Below are positions 5,639 to 11,861 of a stretch of 13,557 bases of DNA, in pieces. The stretch is from positions 1-13,557 of the forward strand of contig JBDHZK010000069.1 of assembly GCA_039811865.1 (NCBI GenBank), in the 5' to 3' direction. Position 1 is the first letter of the stretch. Every line of letters begins with the position of its first letter. The notes below the pieces were generated by a model. The model worked only from the letters and a program-made list of their open reading frames with translations, was not told where the DNA came from and did not search any database. Source of the stretch: JBDHZK01 sp039811865 (GTDB lineage Bacteria; Actinomycetota; Actinomycetes; Propionibacteriales; Propionibacteriaceae). The translations under genes and the position numbers were made by a program.

Positions 5639-7684
5639 CTATTCGCGGCTGCCGGGGTAGAGGACGACCTGCGTGGCCTTGGCGACGAGGTGGACGCGAC
5701 TGCCCGGCACGAGATCCAACTCGGCGACGGCGGCGGGGGTGATGTCGGCGGCCAGGCGTTGGCCCCCGACGCCGGTGTTGATCCGGACGACGCTGCCGCG
5801 CGGCTCGATCGTCTCCACCACGCCCGGCAGCGTGTTGCGCGGGCTGCCGCCGGGCGGAATCGCGTGGATCGAGACCGCCGCGGGTGCGACGGCCGCCAGC
5901 GCGGGGCGTCCGAGGCGCAGTGGCTCGTCTGGTAGCCCGGTGAGTCGGACAGCACCCAGGTCCAGCGTGTCGCCGGCGACCGCCGTCCCCGCCAGGAGGT
6001 TCACCCCCGCCAACTCGGCCAAGAACCTGCTTCGGGGACGCGGGACCACCTGGGCCACCGGCCCGCGTTCCACCACCCGTCCCTCGACGAGAACTACCAC
6101 CTCGTCGGCCAGGCTGAGGACGTCCAGCAGGTCGTGGGTCACCAGCAGCGCGGCGGTGGCCCGCTGGGCCAGGCGGTGGCGCAGCGCCAGGCGCGCGGCG
6201 GGGACCGCGCCCACGTCCATTGCCGCGAAGGGTTCGTCCAGGGCGAGCAGGATGGGGTCGGCCGCGAACGCGCGGGCCAGCGCGACTCGCTGCGCCTGCC
6301 CGCCGGACAACTGCTGCGCTCGCCGGCCCGCGAGGTCGGCACAATCGAGCGCGGCCAGTTCGTCTTGGGCGCGCAGGCCGGCCGCGCCACTGTCAAGTCC
6401 CGCGCAGCGCGGTGCGAAGGCCGCGTTGGCGGCCACGTCCAGATGGGGAAACAGCAACGGGGTTTGCGCCAGCAGCGCCACCCCCCGACGGTGCGGCGGG
6501 ACGTGGCGGGGCCCGGTGACCAGGCGTCCACCGATCTCGATGGTGCCGGCGTCCGGGCGCAGGAAGCCGGTGACCAAGTCGATCACCGTGGACTTCCCCG
6601 CCCCGTTGGGTCCGACGAGCGCGACGACCTTCCCAGCCGGCACGGTTAGTTCGACGTCCAGGTTTCGGCTGGCCAGCCGCGCGCCGAGGACCAGGGCCGT
6701 CGCGGCCGTCCCCTTCGCCGGCCGGTGGTTGGGCGACCCGGGGCTCGATTTCGACGAGCCCGAGCTGCGAACGGGCCACCGGGTCGAAACACGAGCGGGC
6801 CGAACGCTCAGCCGACGAGGGGACGGCCCCGTGGCACGGGCGGCCGTCGATCCGCGGGCCGGTCGAGCGGCCGCACCCTCACGCGCCGCGCCGCCCAAGC
6901 GGCCCTGGATCGCCGCCGTGCCACCCACGACGGCCCCCGCCACGACCAGGAGCACGAGGGCGAGGGCCAAGGCCAGGTCGGGATCGGTCTCGCGGCGCAG
7001 GTACACCTGGATCGGCATGGTCCGGGTGACGCCCTGAAACGACCCGGCGAACGTCAAGGTGGCGCCGAACTCCCCCAGCGACCTGGCGAAGGCCAGGCAG
7101 GCCCCCGTCAGGACGGCGGGGGCGAGCAGCGGCAGCGTTACCCGAGTGAGCGTCCGGGTCGGCGTCGCGCCCAGACAGGCCGCCACCCGCTCGTAGCCGG
7201 CGTCCGCGGCGCGCGCGGCGCTCTCGACGCTGGCGACCAGAAACGGCATCGAGACGAACGCCTGCGCGAGCACGACGGCGGCGGTGGTGAACCCGATCTC
7301 GACGCCCAGGAACCGCAATGTCGCGCCTAGGAGTCCGCGACGTCCCAACGTCACCAGCAGCGCCAGCCCCGCGACCACGGGGGGAAGCACCATGGGCAGG
7401 CTGACAAGGGTCCGGACGAGCGCGACCCAACGTCCCCGGCCGCGCGCCAAGACGAGCGCCAGGGGCACGCCCAGCATCAGGCAAATCGCCGTCGCGGCCA
7501 GGCAGGTGCGCAGGCTCAGCCCGAGCGCCTGGGCGGCCGCCTCGTCGGCGAGGACGTCGTCCAATCGAGCCCAGGGCACCCGCGCGAGCAGACCGGCCAT
7601 CGGCAAGATCAGGAACGCCAGGCCGATGGCGGCCGGCACGGGCAGCCAGCCGGGCAGCCGGGCACCGTGCCGCCACCTCGACAC
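5639..7684 (-). CDS. modBC: molybdate ABC transporter, fused permease ModB and ATPase ModC
   Basis: This single 681-residue frame joins the membrane and ATPase subunits of the molybdate importer. Residues 14-255 are ModB, with several hydrophobic helices and the EAA loop LGATPTRTLTRVTLPLLAPA (171-190). Residues 256-328 are an Arg/Ala/Ser-rich linker without family features. Residues 329-560 are ModC: Walker A GPNGAGKST (358-366), Q-loop Gln407, signature LSGGQ (459-463), Walker B LALDEP with Asp483/Glu484, and switch His517. Residues about 612-677 form a Mop/TOBE molybdate-binding domain. The GTG at 7684, 2 nt after the modA stop, is chosen because the first helix follows it; it implies translational coupling. 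The open frame extends further upstream but only as an out-of-phase shadow of modA. ModB-ModC fusions are, from memory, known in some actinobacteria. No clear terminator follows. Confidence 0.93.
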   Translation of the reverse strand: MSRWRHGARLPGWLPVPAAIGLAFLILPMAGLLARVPWARLDDVLADEAAAQALGLSLRTCLAATAICLMLGVPLALVLARGRGRWVALVRTLVSLPMVLPPVVAGLALLVTLGRRGLLGATLRFLGVEIGFTTAAVVLAQAFVSMPFLVASVESAARAADAGYERVAACLGATPTRTLTRVTLPLLAPAVLTGACLAFARSLGEFGATLTFAGSFQGVTRTMPIQVYLRRETDPDLALALALVLLVVAGAVVGGTAAIQGRLGGAAREGAAARPARGSTAARATGPSPRRLSVRPARVSTRWPVRSSGSSKSSPGSPNHRPAKGTAATALVLGARLASRNLDVELTVPAGKVVALVGPNGAGKSTVIDLVTGFLRPDAGTIEIGGRLVTGPRHVPPHRRGVALLAQTPLLFPHLDVAANAAFAPRCAGLDSGAAGLRAQDELAALDCADLAGRRAQQLSGGQAQRVALARAFAADPILLALDEPFAAMDVGAVPAARLALRHRLAQRATAALLVTHDLLDVLSLADEVVVLVEGRVVERGPVAQVVPRPRSRFLAELAGVNLLAGTAVAGDTLDLGAVRLTGLPDEPLRLGRPALAAVAPAAVSIHAIPPGGSPRNTLPGVVETIEPRGSVVRINTGVGGQRLAADITPAAVAELDLVPGSRVHLVAKATQVVLYPGSRE

Positions 7685-7686
7685 GG

Positions 7687-8448
7687 CTAGGCCGGGCCGA
7701 AGCCGTACGCGGCCAGGACGGCCTTCCCCTGAGGCGAGGTGACCGCCGAGATGAAGTTCGCGGCGTCGCGGGCGGCCCCGTCGGCCAGGGGGGCGATCAG
7801 GTAGGCGTTGATCACCTTGTCGGAGCCCGCGATCGGCACTTCGGTCACCTGATCCTTGGCGGCCTTCGCATCCGTGACGTAGACGATGCCGGCGTCCGCC
7901 TCGCCCGATGTGACCTTGCCCACGACGTCGGTGACCGAACTCTCCTCCGACACGGGCGCGAGCGCGATGTTGAGCAGGTCGGTCAGCTTCTTCGTCGCGT
8001 TTCCGCAGGGTACGCCGACCGCGCACGTGACCAGCTTGTGCCCCTTGAGCGAGGCCAGCGAGGTGATGTGCAACGGGTTGTCCGGCGCGACGATCAGCGT
8101 GAGGCGATTGGTGGCGAACCGGACGGGGTCGCCCGCCACCAGGCCGCCCTTGATCGCGCGGGCCATCGTGGTTTCGTCAGCGGTGGCCAGGACGTCGGCT
8201 CGGGCCCCCTCGGCGAGCTGGTCGACCAGCGCCCCGGAGCCGGCGAAGTTGAACTCGGGCTTCGGCGAGGCCGGCTGGGTCTTGGCGATGTCGGCGAAGG
8301 CGCCGGCCAGGGATGCGGCGGCGAAGATCCTGACGGTCGGTGAGGCCGGCGCCGCCGTCGACCCTGGACCACCCGCGCAGCCGGTCACCCACAACGTCAG
8401 CGAGACGACACCGGCGACCAGGGCGAGGAGGCCCGTCCGCGCCCTCAT
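7687..8448 (-). CDS. modA: molybdate-binding lipoprotein of the ABC importer
   Basis: ModA is the extracytoplasmic receptor that hands molybdate or tungstate to ModBC. The 253-residue precursor has a lipoprotein signal, MRARTGLLALVAGVVSLTLW followed by VTGC, with Cys24 as the lipidated residue. The mature part opens with VRIFAAASLAGAFADIAK, the typical first oxyanion-binding strand with its Ala-Ala-Ser. It continues with FNFAGSGALVDQLAEGARAD and GEADAGIVYVTDAKAA, all characteristic of ModA. Its ATG overlaps the stop of the upstream HTH-TOBE gene by four bases (ATGA), and modBC follows after 2 nt, so the three are one translationally coupled unit. Confidence 0.95.
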   Translation of the reverse strand: MRARTGLLALVAGVVSLTLWVTGCAGGPGSTAAPASPTVRIFAAASLAGAFADIAKTQPASPKPEFNFAGSGALVDQLAEGARADVLATADETTMARAIKGGLVAGDPVRFATNRLTLIVAPDNPLHITSLASLKGHKLVTCAVGVPCGNATKKLTDLLNIALAPVSEESSVTDVVGKVTSGEADAGIVYVTDAKAAKDQVTEVPIAGSDKVINAYLIAPLADGAARDAANFISAVTSPQGKAVLAAYGFGPA

Positions 8449-8852
8449 CGCGTCCCCCTGGGGGTCTCGATGGACACGTTGGTCGCCTTTACCACCGCGG
8501 TGGCGACGCTGCCGACCTCTAGCCCTAGCTCGCCGACGGCCTCGGTGGAGATGAGCGAGACCACCCGGTGGGGACCGCAGACCAGTTCCACCTGCGACAT
8601 CACCTGGTCGCTGATGATGCGGGTGACCAGCCCGGTGAAGTGATTGCGCGCGGAGCGATGCGCGTCGTCGGGCGTCCCTGGCGCCGGCGCGACCAGGGTG
8701 GGGACGGCCGCGGCCAGTTCGGCGCCCGCCACCACCTTGCGTCCAGCGTTGTCCAAGGAGGCGCTCAGCCGGGCCGCATCGATGTATCGCCGAAGAGTGT
8801 CATCGCTCACGCCCAGCAGGCGAGCCGCCTCAGAGATCCGCAACTGCGTCAT
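8445..8852 (-). CDS. HTH-TOBE molybdate-responsive regulator
   Basis: The 135-residue protein has an N-terminal MerR/excisionase-type helix-turn-helix (about 1-50: LRISEAARLLGVSDDTLRRY). A C-terminal Mop/TOBE domain follows (about 67-131: SARNHFTGLVTRIISDQVMS, CGPHRVVSLIST, AVVKATNVSIETP). TOBE/molbindin domains bind molybdate or tungstate as oligomers, so the likely role is sensing intracellular molybdate and controlling the mod genes. Similar proteins occur before modA in many actinobacteria. It could instead be mainly a molybdate buffer. Its stop overlaps the modA start. A TATCGT box 7 nt before the ATG, with no Shine-Dalgarno, suggests a leaderless message. Confidence 0.88.
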   Translation of the reverse strand: MTQLRISEAARLLGVSDDTLRRYIDAARLSASLDNAGRKVVAGAELAAAVPTLVAPAPGTPDDAHRSARNHFTGLVTRIISDQVMSQVELVCGPHRVVSLISTEAVGELGLEVGSVATAVVKATNVSIETPRGTR

Positions 8853-8859
8853 GACGCTG

Positions 8860-8865
8860 ACGATA
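8860..8865 (-). promoter_or_regulatory. -10 box for a leaderless HTH-TOBE-modABC message
   Basis: TATCGT on the minus strand fits TANNNT and ends 7 nt before the ATG at 8852, so transcription should start at or next to the A of the start codon. No convincing -35 was seen. Confidence 0.45.
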
Positions 8866-8910
8866 GCAACGAGATTGCGGATCTACGATCGTGGGATCCA
8901 GCCGGTGGCC

Positions 8911-9534
8911 TCAAGCCTGGAACCGCGGCCGCCCGAGGGTCACCAGCAGGTCCTCGTGCCACTGGAACCAAACTGCGTGATAGCTGTCGACATCGTCGGC
9001 AACCATCGCGTGCTCGCCCGTGTTGGCCGCCGCCAGGGCCCCGCTCAGCCTGGTTCGGTAGGTGCCGAAGCGGCGCAGCACCGTCTCGAGCCGGGCCAAG
9101 ATCACCTGGGCGCGCCGGTCGAGAATCGTCAACCGCCGCAGGACGAGCGCGTCGTAGCCAGCGTCGGTGTGGTCGTTGGGCCAGGTCGCCGGCCCTACCC
9201 GCATGAGCTGCCAGTCGGTGGACAAATCCAGCAGTTCGGGGTTGAGCGGCAGGAACTGGGCGTACGCCCACTCGACCGCCGGGCGCGCGTCCGCGGCCAC
9301 CAGCTCGGCGGCGATCAGTTCCGCATCGCGCGTGCGGCCGGCCTGCGTGAGGCTCCAGCCACCGAAGGTGCCGGAGGCGAAGCTGGCGTAACCGGAGCGC
9401 GCGAGGTCGATCAGTTCGGAGACCGTGTCGCCCTCGTCCAGGCCGGCCGCCTTCGCCAGCCGGGCGGCGGGCGCGCTCCCGACGCACCGCAGCGCGTGCA
9501 GGACGAGCAGATCCGGCGGGGTGGTGTGCGCCAT
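8911..9534 (-). CDS. winged-helix regulator-like protein of unknown function
   Basis: I do not recognise a named family with certainty. The 207-residue protein is all-helical in appearance. Residues 5-75 look like a winged helix (LLVLHALRCVGSAPAARLAK, DTVSELIDLARSGYASF, GGWSLTQAGRTRDAELI), as in MarR/ArsR-type proteins. The C-terminal 130 residues contain STDWQLMRV (105-113), an NDH-T-D stretch (120-124), long helices (128-172) and a His/Trp-rich end DSYHAVWFQWHEDLL. From memory, similar proteins occur in actinobacteria labelled only as regulators. It lies upstream of the HTH-TOBE-mod genes in the same direction (58-nt gap) and divergent from the MogA fusion, so it may control either. The start is supported by a -10 box 6 nt before it. 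Confidence 0.8.
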   Translation of the reverse strand: MAHTTPPDLLVLHALRCVGSAPAARLAKAAGLDEGDTVSELIDLARSGYASFASGTFGGWSLTQAGRTRDAELIAAELVAADARPAVEWAYAQFLPLNPELLDLSTDWQLMRVGPATWPNDHTDAGYDALVLRRLTILDRRAQVILARLETVLRRFGTYRTRLSGALAAANTGEHAMVADDVDSYHAVWFQWHEDLLVTLGRPRFQA

Positions 9535-9540
9535 GCATTG

Positions 9541-9546
9541 ATGCTA
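9541..9546 (-). promoter_or_regulatory. -10 box for a leaderless winged-helix gene
   Basis: TAGCAT on the minus strand ends 6 nt before the ATG at 9534, and there is no Shine-Dalgarno sequence. A TTGACC (9579-9574) lies upstream but 27 bp away, too far for a normal -35. Confidence 0.45.
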
Positions 9547-9597
9547 GGCGGGGCCGGCCTTGGCGTCGGAGCTGGTCAAGGCGCAAGCGTCCGGTCG

Positions 9598-9734
9598 GCC
9601 TCGCTGCGAGGCGACCTGTGGGCGCCGGTCTCGCCCACAGGCGCGATCAGACCGGCGCCGCCCACAAACCCCGGTGGCGCACCGCAAGGCGCGGTTTGCC
9701 GACGTGATGAAACGGTGGGCGGCGCGAGCCACCG
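9598..9734. other. cluster of inverted repeats, possible structured RNA or operator array
   Basis: Within the 279-bp divergent gap, strong inverted repeats follow one another. GCCTCG/CGAGGC (9598-9603, 9607-9612). CCTGTGGGCG/CGCCCACAGG (9615-9624, 9632-9641), with a perfect 10-bp stem and 7-nt loop. GCGCCGGTCT/AGACCGGCGC (9622-9631, 9649-9658), which competes with the previous stem. CAAACC/GGTTTG (9665-9670, 9693-9698). CGGTGG/CCACCG (9713-9718, 9729-9734). GTGGGC occurs four times, at 9618 and 9715 on the plus strand and at 9638 and 9665 (5' ends) on the minus strand. No plausible protein is encoded. It could be a switch-type leader, an operator cluster or a small RNA. Confidence 0.5.
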
Positions 9735-9800
9735 ATGCCACAAATCCACCCCGGTTCGCCGATCGCGCAGGGCGGCCTCCCGGCTGCCGGAGTCGTCCTC

Positions 9801-9806
9801 TAGCCT
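9801..9806 (+). promoter_or_regulatory. -10 box for a leaderless MogA-HAD message
   Basis: TAGCCT fits TANNNT and ends 7 nt before the ATG at 9814, with no Shine-Dalgarno sequence in between. No clear -35 was seen. If this promoter is the main one, the inverted repeats at 9598-9734 are not in this mRNA. Confidence 0.5.
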
Positions 9807-9813
9807 GGCCGCC

Positions 9814-11337
9814 ATGAGCGACCCGCACGCTGACTCTCCGGATCGCCGGCTGCTCGGCGCCGTGATCACCGTCTCTGACCGAGCGTTCGCCGACTTGTAC
9901 GCCGACCGCTCGGGACCGCTGGCGGTGCGGCTGCTGGCCACCCACGGGGTGGCGGCGCAAGCGCCCATCGTCGTCCCCGACGACGCCGACAAGATCACCG
10001 CCGCCATCGCCGCCGCGCTGGCCGACGGTGCGCGCGTGGTGTTCACCACCGGGGGGACGGGGGTCGCGCCCCGCGACACCACCCCCGAGGCGACCCGAGG
10101 GTTGCTCACGCACTTGCTGCCCGGAATCACCGAGGAGATCCGGCGGGTGGGGGCGGTCAAGACCCCGCTGGCACTGCTGTCGCGGGGATTGTGCGGAGTG
10201 GCCGCGGCGCCGGGACGTCCCCGGGCGATCGTCCTGAACGCCCCCGGCTCGACCGGCGGCGTCCGCGACACACTCGAGGTCGCCGGCCCCCTGCTGGCGC
10301 ATCTGATCGATCAACTCGACGGCCTGGATCACGACCAAGCCGCCAAACCCGGGTCGTTCTCCGCTGCCGGGGCCACTGCCGAGGATGAAGGCGGGAAACC
10401 GAGCGCCGCGGACCCTTCGTCCAACTCAGGCGACTCGACCAGTTCAGGCGCCTCGACCAACTCAGGCGAAGAAGCTCCGGCACCACCGGCTGCCGGCTCG
10501 ACCAGCTCTGGGGAGGACGCTCGGGCCGCGGCATCGCCGCCACCGGTCAGGGTGATCGCCGTCGACATGGACGGCACGTTCCTCAACTCGGCCATGGACT
10601 ACGACCGCCCACGCTTCGAGCGGCTGCGCGCGCGGATGCGCCGGGCCGGCGTCCGGTTCGTGGTCGCCAGCGGCAATCAGTACTGGCAGTTGCGGTCGTT
10701 CTTCGAAGCTCCGGAGGAGTTCGCGTTCGTCGCCGAGAACGGCGCCCTGGTCGCGGATGTCGGGGGTGCGATCGTCCACACTGGGTCGATCCCGCCGCGA
10801 GCGATCCGCACCGTGGTCGACACCCTCGCCGAACTCGACGGCGTCGATGCCCTGCTTTGCGGGCGCGAAAGCGCGTACGCACTCCCCCAGATCGACCCCG
10901 CCGCCCTGGCCCAGCTGCGGCGCTACTACCACCGGCTGGCGCAGGTCAACTCCTTCGGGGGAATCGACGACGTGTTGCTGAAGTTCGCGCTGGTCACCGA
11001 GCGGGACGACTACGAGGACATCGCGCGCCAGCTCACGCATGCCCTCGCCGGCGCCATGCGCGCGGTGACCAGCGGTCACGGCAGCATTGACCTGGTTCTG
11101 CCGGGCAGCCACAAGGCCGCCGGCCTGGAGCATCTCCTTCGGCGCTGGGGCATCGACTTCGCCGAGGTAGCGGCCTTCGGCGACAGCGGTAACGACGCCG
11201 AACTGCTGCAGGCGTCCGGACGCTCCTATGCCGTGGCGAACGCCGCCCCGATCGCGTTCGAGGCGGCCCGTGGCCGAACGGCGTCCAACGACGAGTCCGG
11301 TGTCTTGGCGGTCATGGAGGAGCTTCTGGGAGCCTGA
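9814..11337 (+). CDS. fusion of MogA-type molybdopterin adenylyltransferase and YbiV/SupH-type HAD phosphatase
   Basis: One uninterrupted 507-residue frame carries two complete enzymes. Residues 12-172 are a MoaB/Mog domain: GAVITVSDRAF, VVPDD (Asp56/57), TTGGTGVAPRDTTPEAT (78-94, with Asp88) and VLNAPGSTGGVRDTLE. This family makes adenylyl-molybdopterin from molybdopterin and ATP. Residues 173-245 are a low-complexity Ser/Thr/Gly/Glu linker with hexapeptide repeats. Residues 246-507 are a HAD-IIB phosphatase: nucleophile motif DMDGTFLN (Asp251, Asp253), Ser286 in VVASGNQYWQL, Lys434, and GDSGND with Asp457/Asp461. FVAENGAL, YYHRL and GNQYWQLRSFF are very like E. coli YbiV/SupH, a sugar phosphatase. 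All key residues of both halves are present, so both are probably active. Why they are joined is unknown. The ATG gives the normal Mog start and fits a leaderless promoter. Confidence 0.93.
   Translation: MSDPHADSPDRRLLGAVITVSDRAFADLYADRSGPLAVRLLATHGVAAQAPIVVPDDADKITAAIAAALADGARVVFTTGGTGVAPRDTTPEATRGLLTHLLPGITEEIRRVGAVKTPLALLSRGLCGVAAAPGRPRAIVLNAPGSTGGVRDTLEVAGPLLAHLIDQLDGLDHDQAAKPGSFSAAGATAEDEGGKPSAADPSSNSGDSTSSGASTNSGEEAPAPPAAGSTSSGEDARAAASPPPVRVIAVDMDGTFLNSAMDYDRPRFERLRARMRRAGVRFVVASGNQYWQLRSFFEAPEEFAFVAENGALVADVGGAIVHTGSIPPRAIRTVVDTLAELDGVDALLCGRESAYALPQIDPAALAQLRRYYHRLAQVNSFGGIDDVLLKFALVTERDDYEDIARQLTHALAGAMRAVTSGHGSIDLVLPGSHKAAGLEHLLRRWGIDFAEVAAFGDSGNDAELLQASGRSYAVANAAPIAFEAARGRTASNDESGVLAVMEELLGA
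10417..10515 (+). repeat. 18-bp coding repeats in the MogA-HAD linker
   Basis: Three adjacent 18-bp units (10417, 10435, 10453) read TC(G)-(T/A)CC-A(A/G)(C/T)-TCA-GGC-x and encode SSNSGD, STSSGA and STNSGE. A fourth, diverged unit (10498-10515) encodes STSSGE after a Pro/Ala spacer. The length is a multiple of three, so copy change would alter linker length but keep both domains in frame. Confidence 0.85.
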
Positions 11338-11365
11338 AGCGCGCGCGGACGATGCGCTTGCAGGC
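11332..11365 (+). terminator. hairpin terminator of the MogA-HAD gene
   Basis: GCCTGAAGCGC (11332-11342) pairs with GCGCTT-G-CAGGC (11354-11365), giving 11 bp with one bulged G and an 11-nt loop. The left arm includes the stop codon. There is no T-run. A second small stem, GCCCGC/GCGGGC (11372-11377, 11384-11389), follows in the gap and could serve the convergent moaC. Confidence 0.5.
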
Positions 11366-11393
11366 GCCACCGCCCGCGGATCTGCGGGCCGGG

Positions 11394-11861
11394 CTACCCG
11401 CCCATCCAGTCGCCGGAGCGTCCGCCGGACTTGGCGACGATCCGGCACTCGGAGATGACGGCGGACCGGTCGACTCCCTTTACCATGTCGACGATCGCCA
11501 GCGCCGCCACCGTCACCGCGGTCAGCGCCTCCATCTCCACGCCCGTGCGATCGGCCGTCCGGACGGTTGCCTCGATGGCGACGTGGTCGTCGGCGATCGA
11601 CAGGTCCACCACCACACCGTGCACGCCGATCACGTGCGCCAACGGCAGCAGATCGGGGACGCGCTTGGCCGCGGCGATGCCGGCGATCCGGGCGACCGCC
11701 AGGACGTCCCCCTTGGGCACGCGGCCGTCCCTCAGCGCGGCGACCACCTGCGCCGACACGCTCACCTTGCCGATCGCCCGCGCCTCACGAACGGTCGGCT
11801 GCTTGGCGGTGACGTCCACCATGCGCGCATGGCCGGCCGAGTCCAGGTGGGTGAAGTTCAT
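11394..11861 (-). CDS. moaC: cyclic pyranopterin monophosphate synthase
   Basis: MoaC converts the MoaA product (3',8-cyclo-dihydro-GTP) to cPMP, the second half of the first step of molybdenum cofactor synthesis. The 155-residue length is normal. VDVTAKQPTVREARA begins the fold. The active-site parts are VPKGDVLAVARIAGIAAAKR (Lys50), LLPLAHVIGVH (His76), RTGVEMEALTAVTVAALAIV with both glutamates, and DMVKGVD with its Asp and Lys. The usual Cys-His-Pro is Ala-His-Val here; I recall this variant from other actinobacteria. The ATG overlaps the moeA stop by four bases, so it is coupled to moeA. Confidence 0.96.
   Translation of the reverse strand: MNFTHLDSAGHARMVDVTAKQPTVREARAIGKVSVSAQVVAALRDGRVPKGDVLAVARIAGIAAAKRVPDLLPLAHVIGVHGVVVDLSIADDHVAIEATVRTADRTGVEMEALTAVTVAALAIVDMVKGVDRSAVISECRIVAKSGGRSGDWMGG

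Noticed and set aside
7685..8026. Upstream extension of the modBC frame by 114 codons
   Set aside because: This part is an out-of-phase reading of modA, Arg/Gly-rich without helices. The GTG at 7684 right after the modA stop is the sensible start.
9598..9734. Calling the inverted repeats a Moco riboswitch
   Set aside because: The known motif could not be matched by eye, and the likely leaderless start of the MogA fusion places the region outside its mRNA. It is kept only as an unexplained structured region.
8644..9813. Upstream extension of the MogA-HAD frame by 390 codons
   Set aside because: It runs antisense through the HTH-TOBE and winged-helix genes. The MogA family start and the -10 box fit the ATG at 9814.
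9576..10271. 231-codon frame antisense to the MogA domain
   Set aside because: The composition is shadow-like and it lies opposite a clear catalytic domain.
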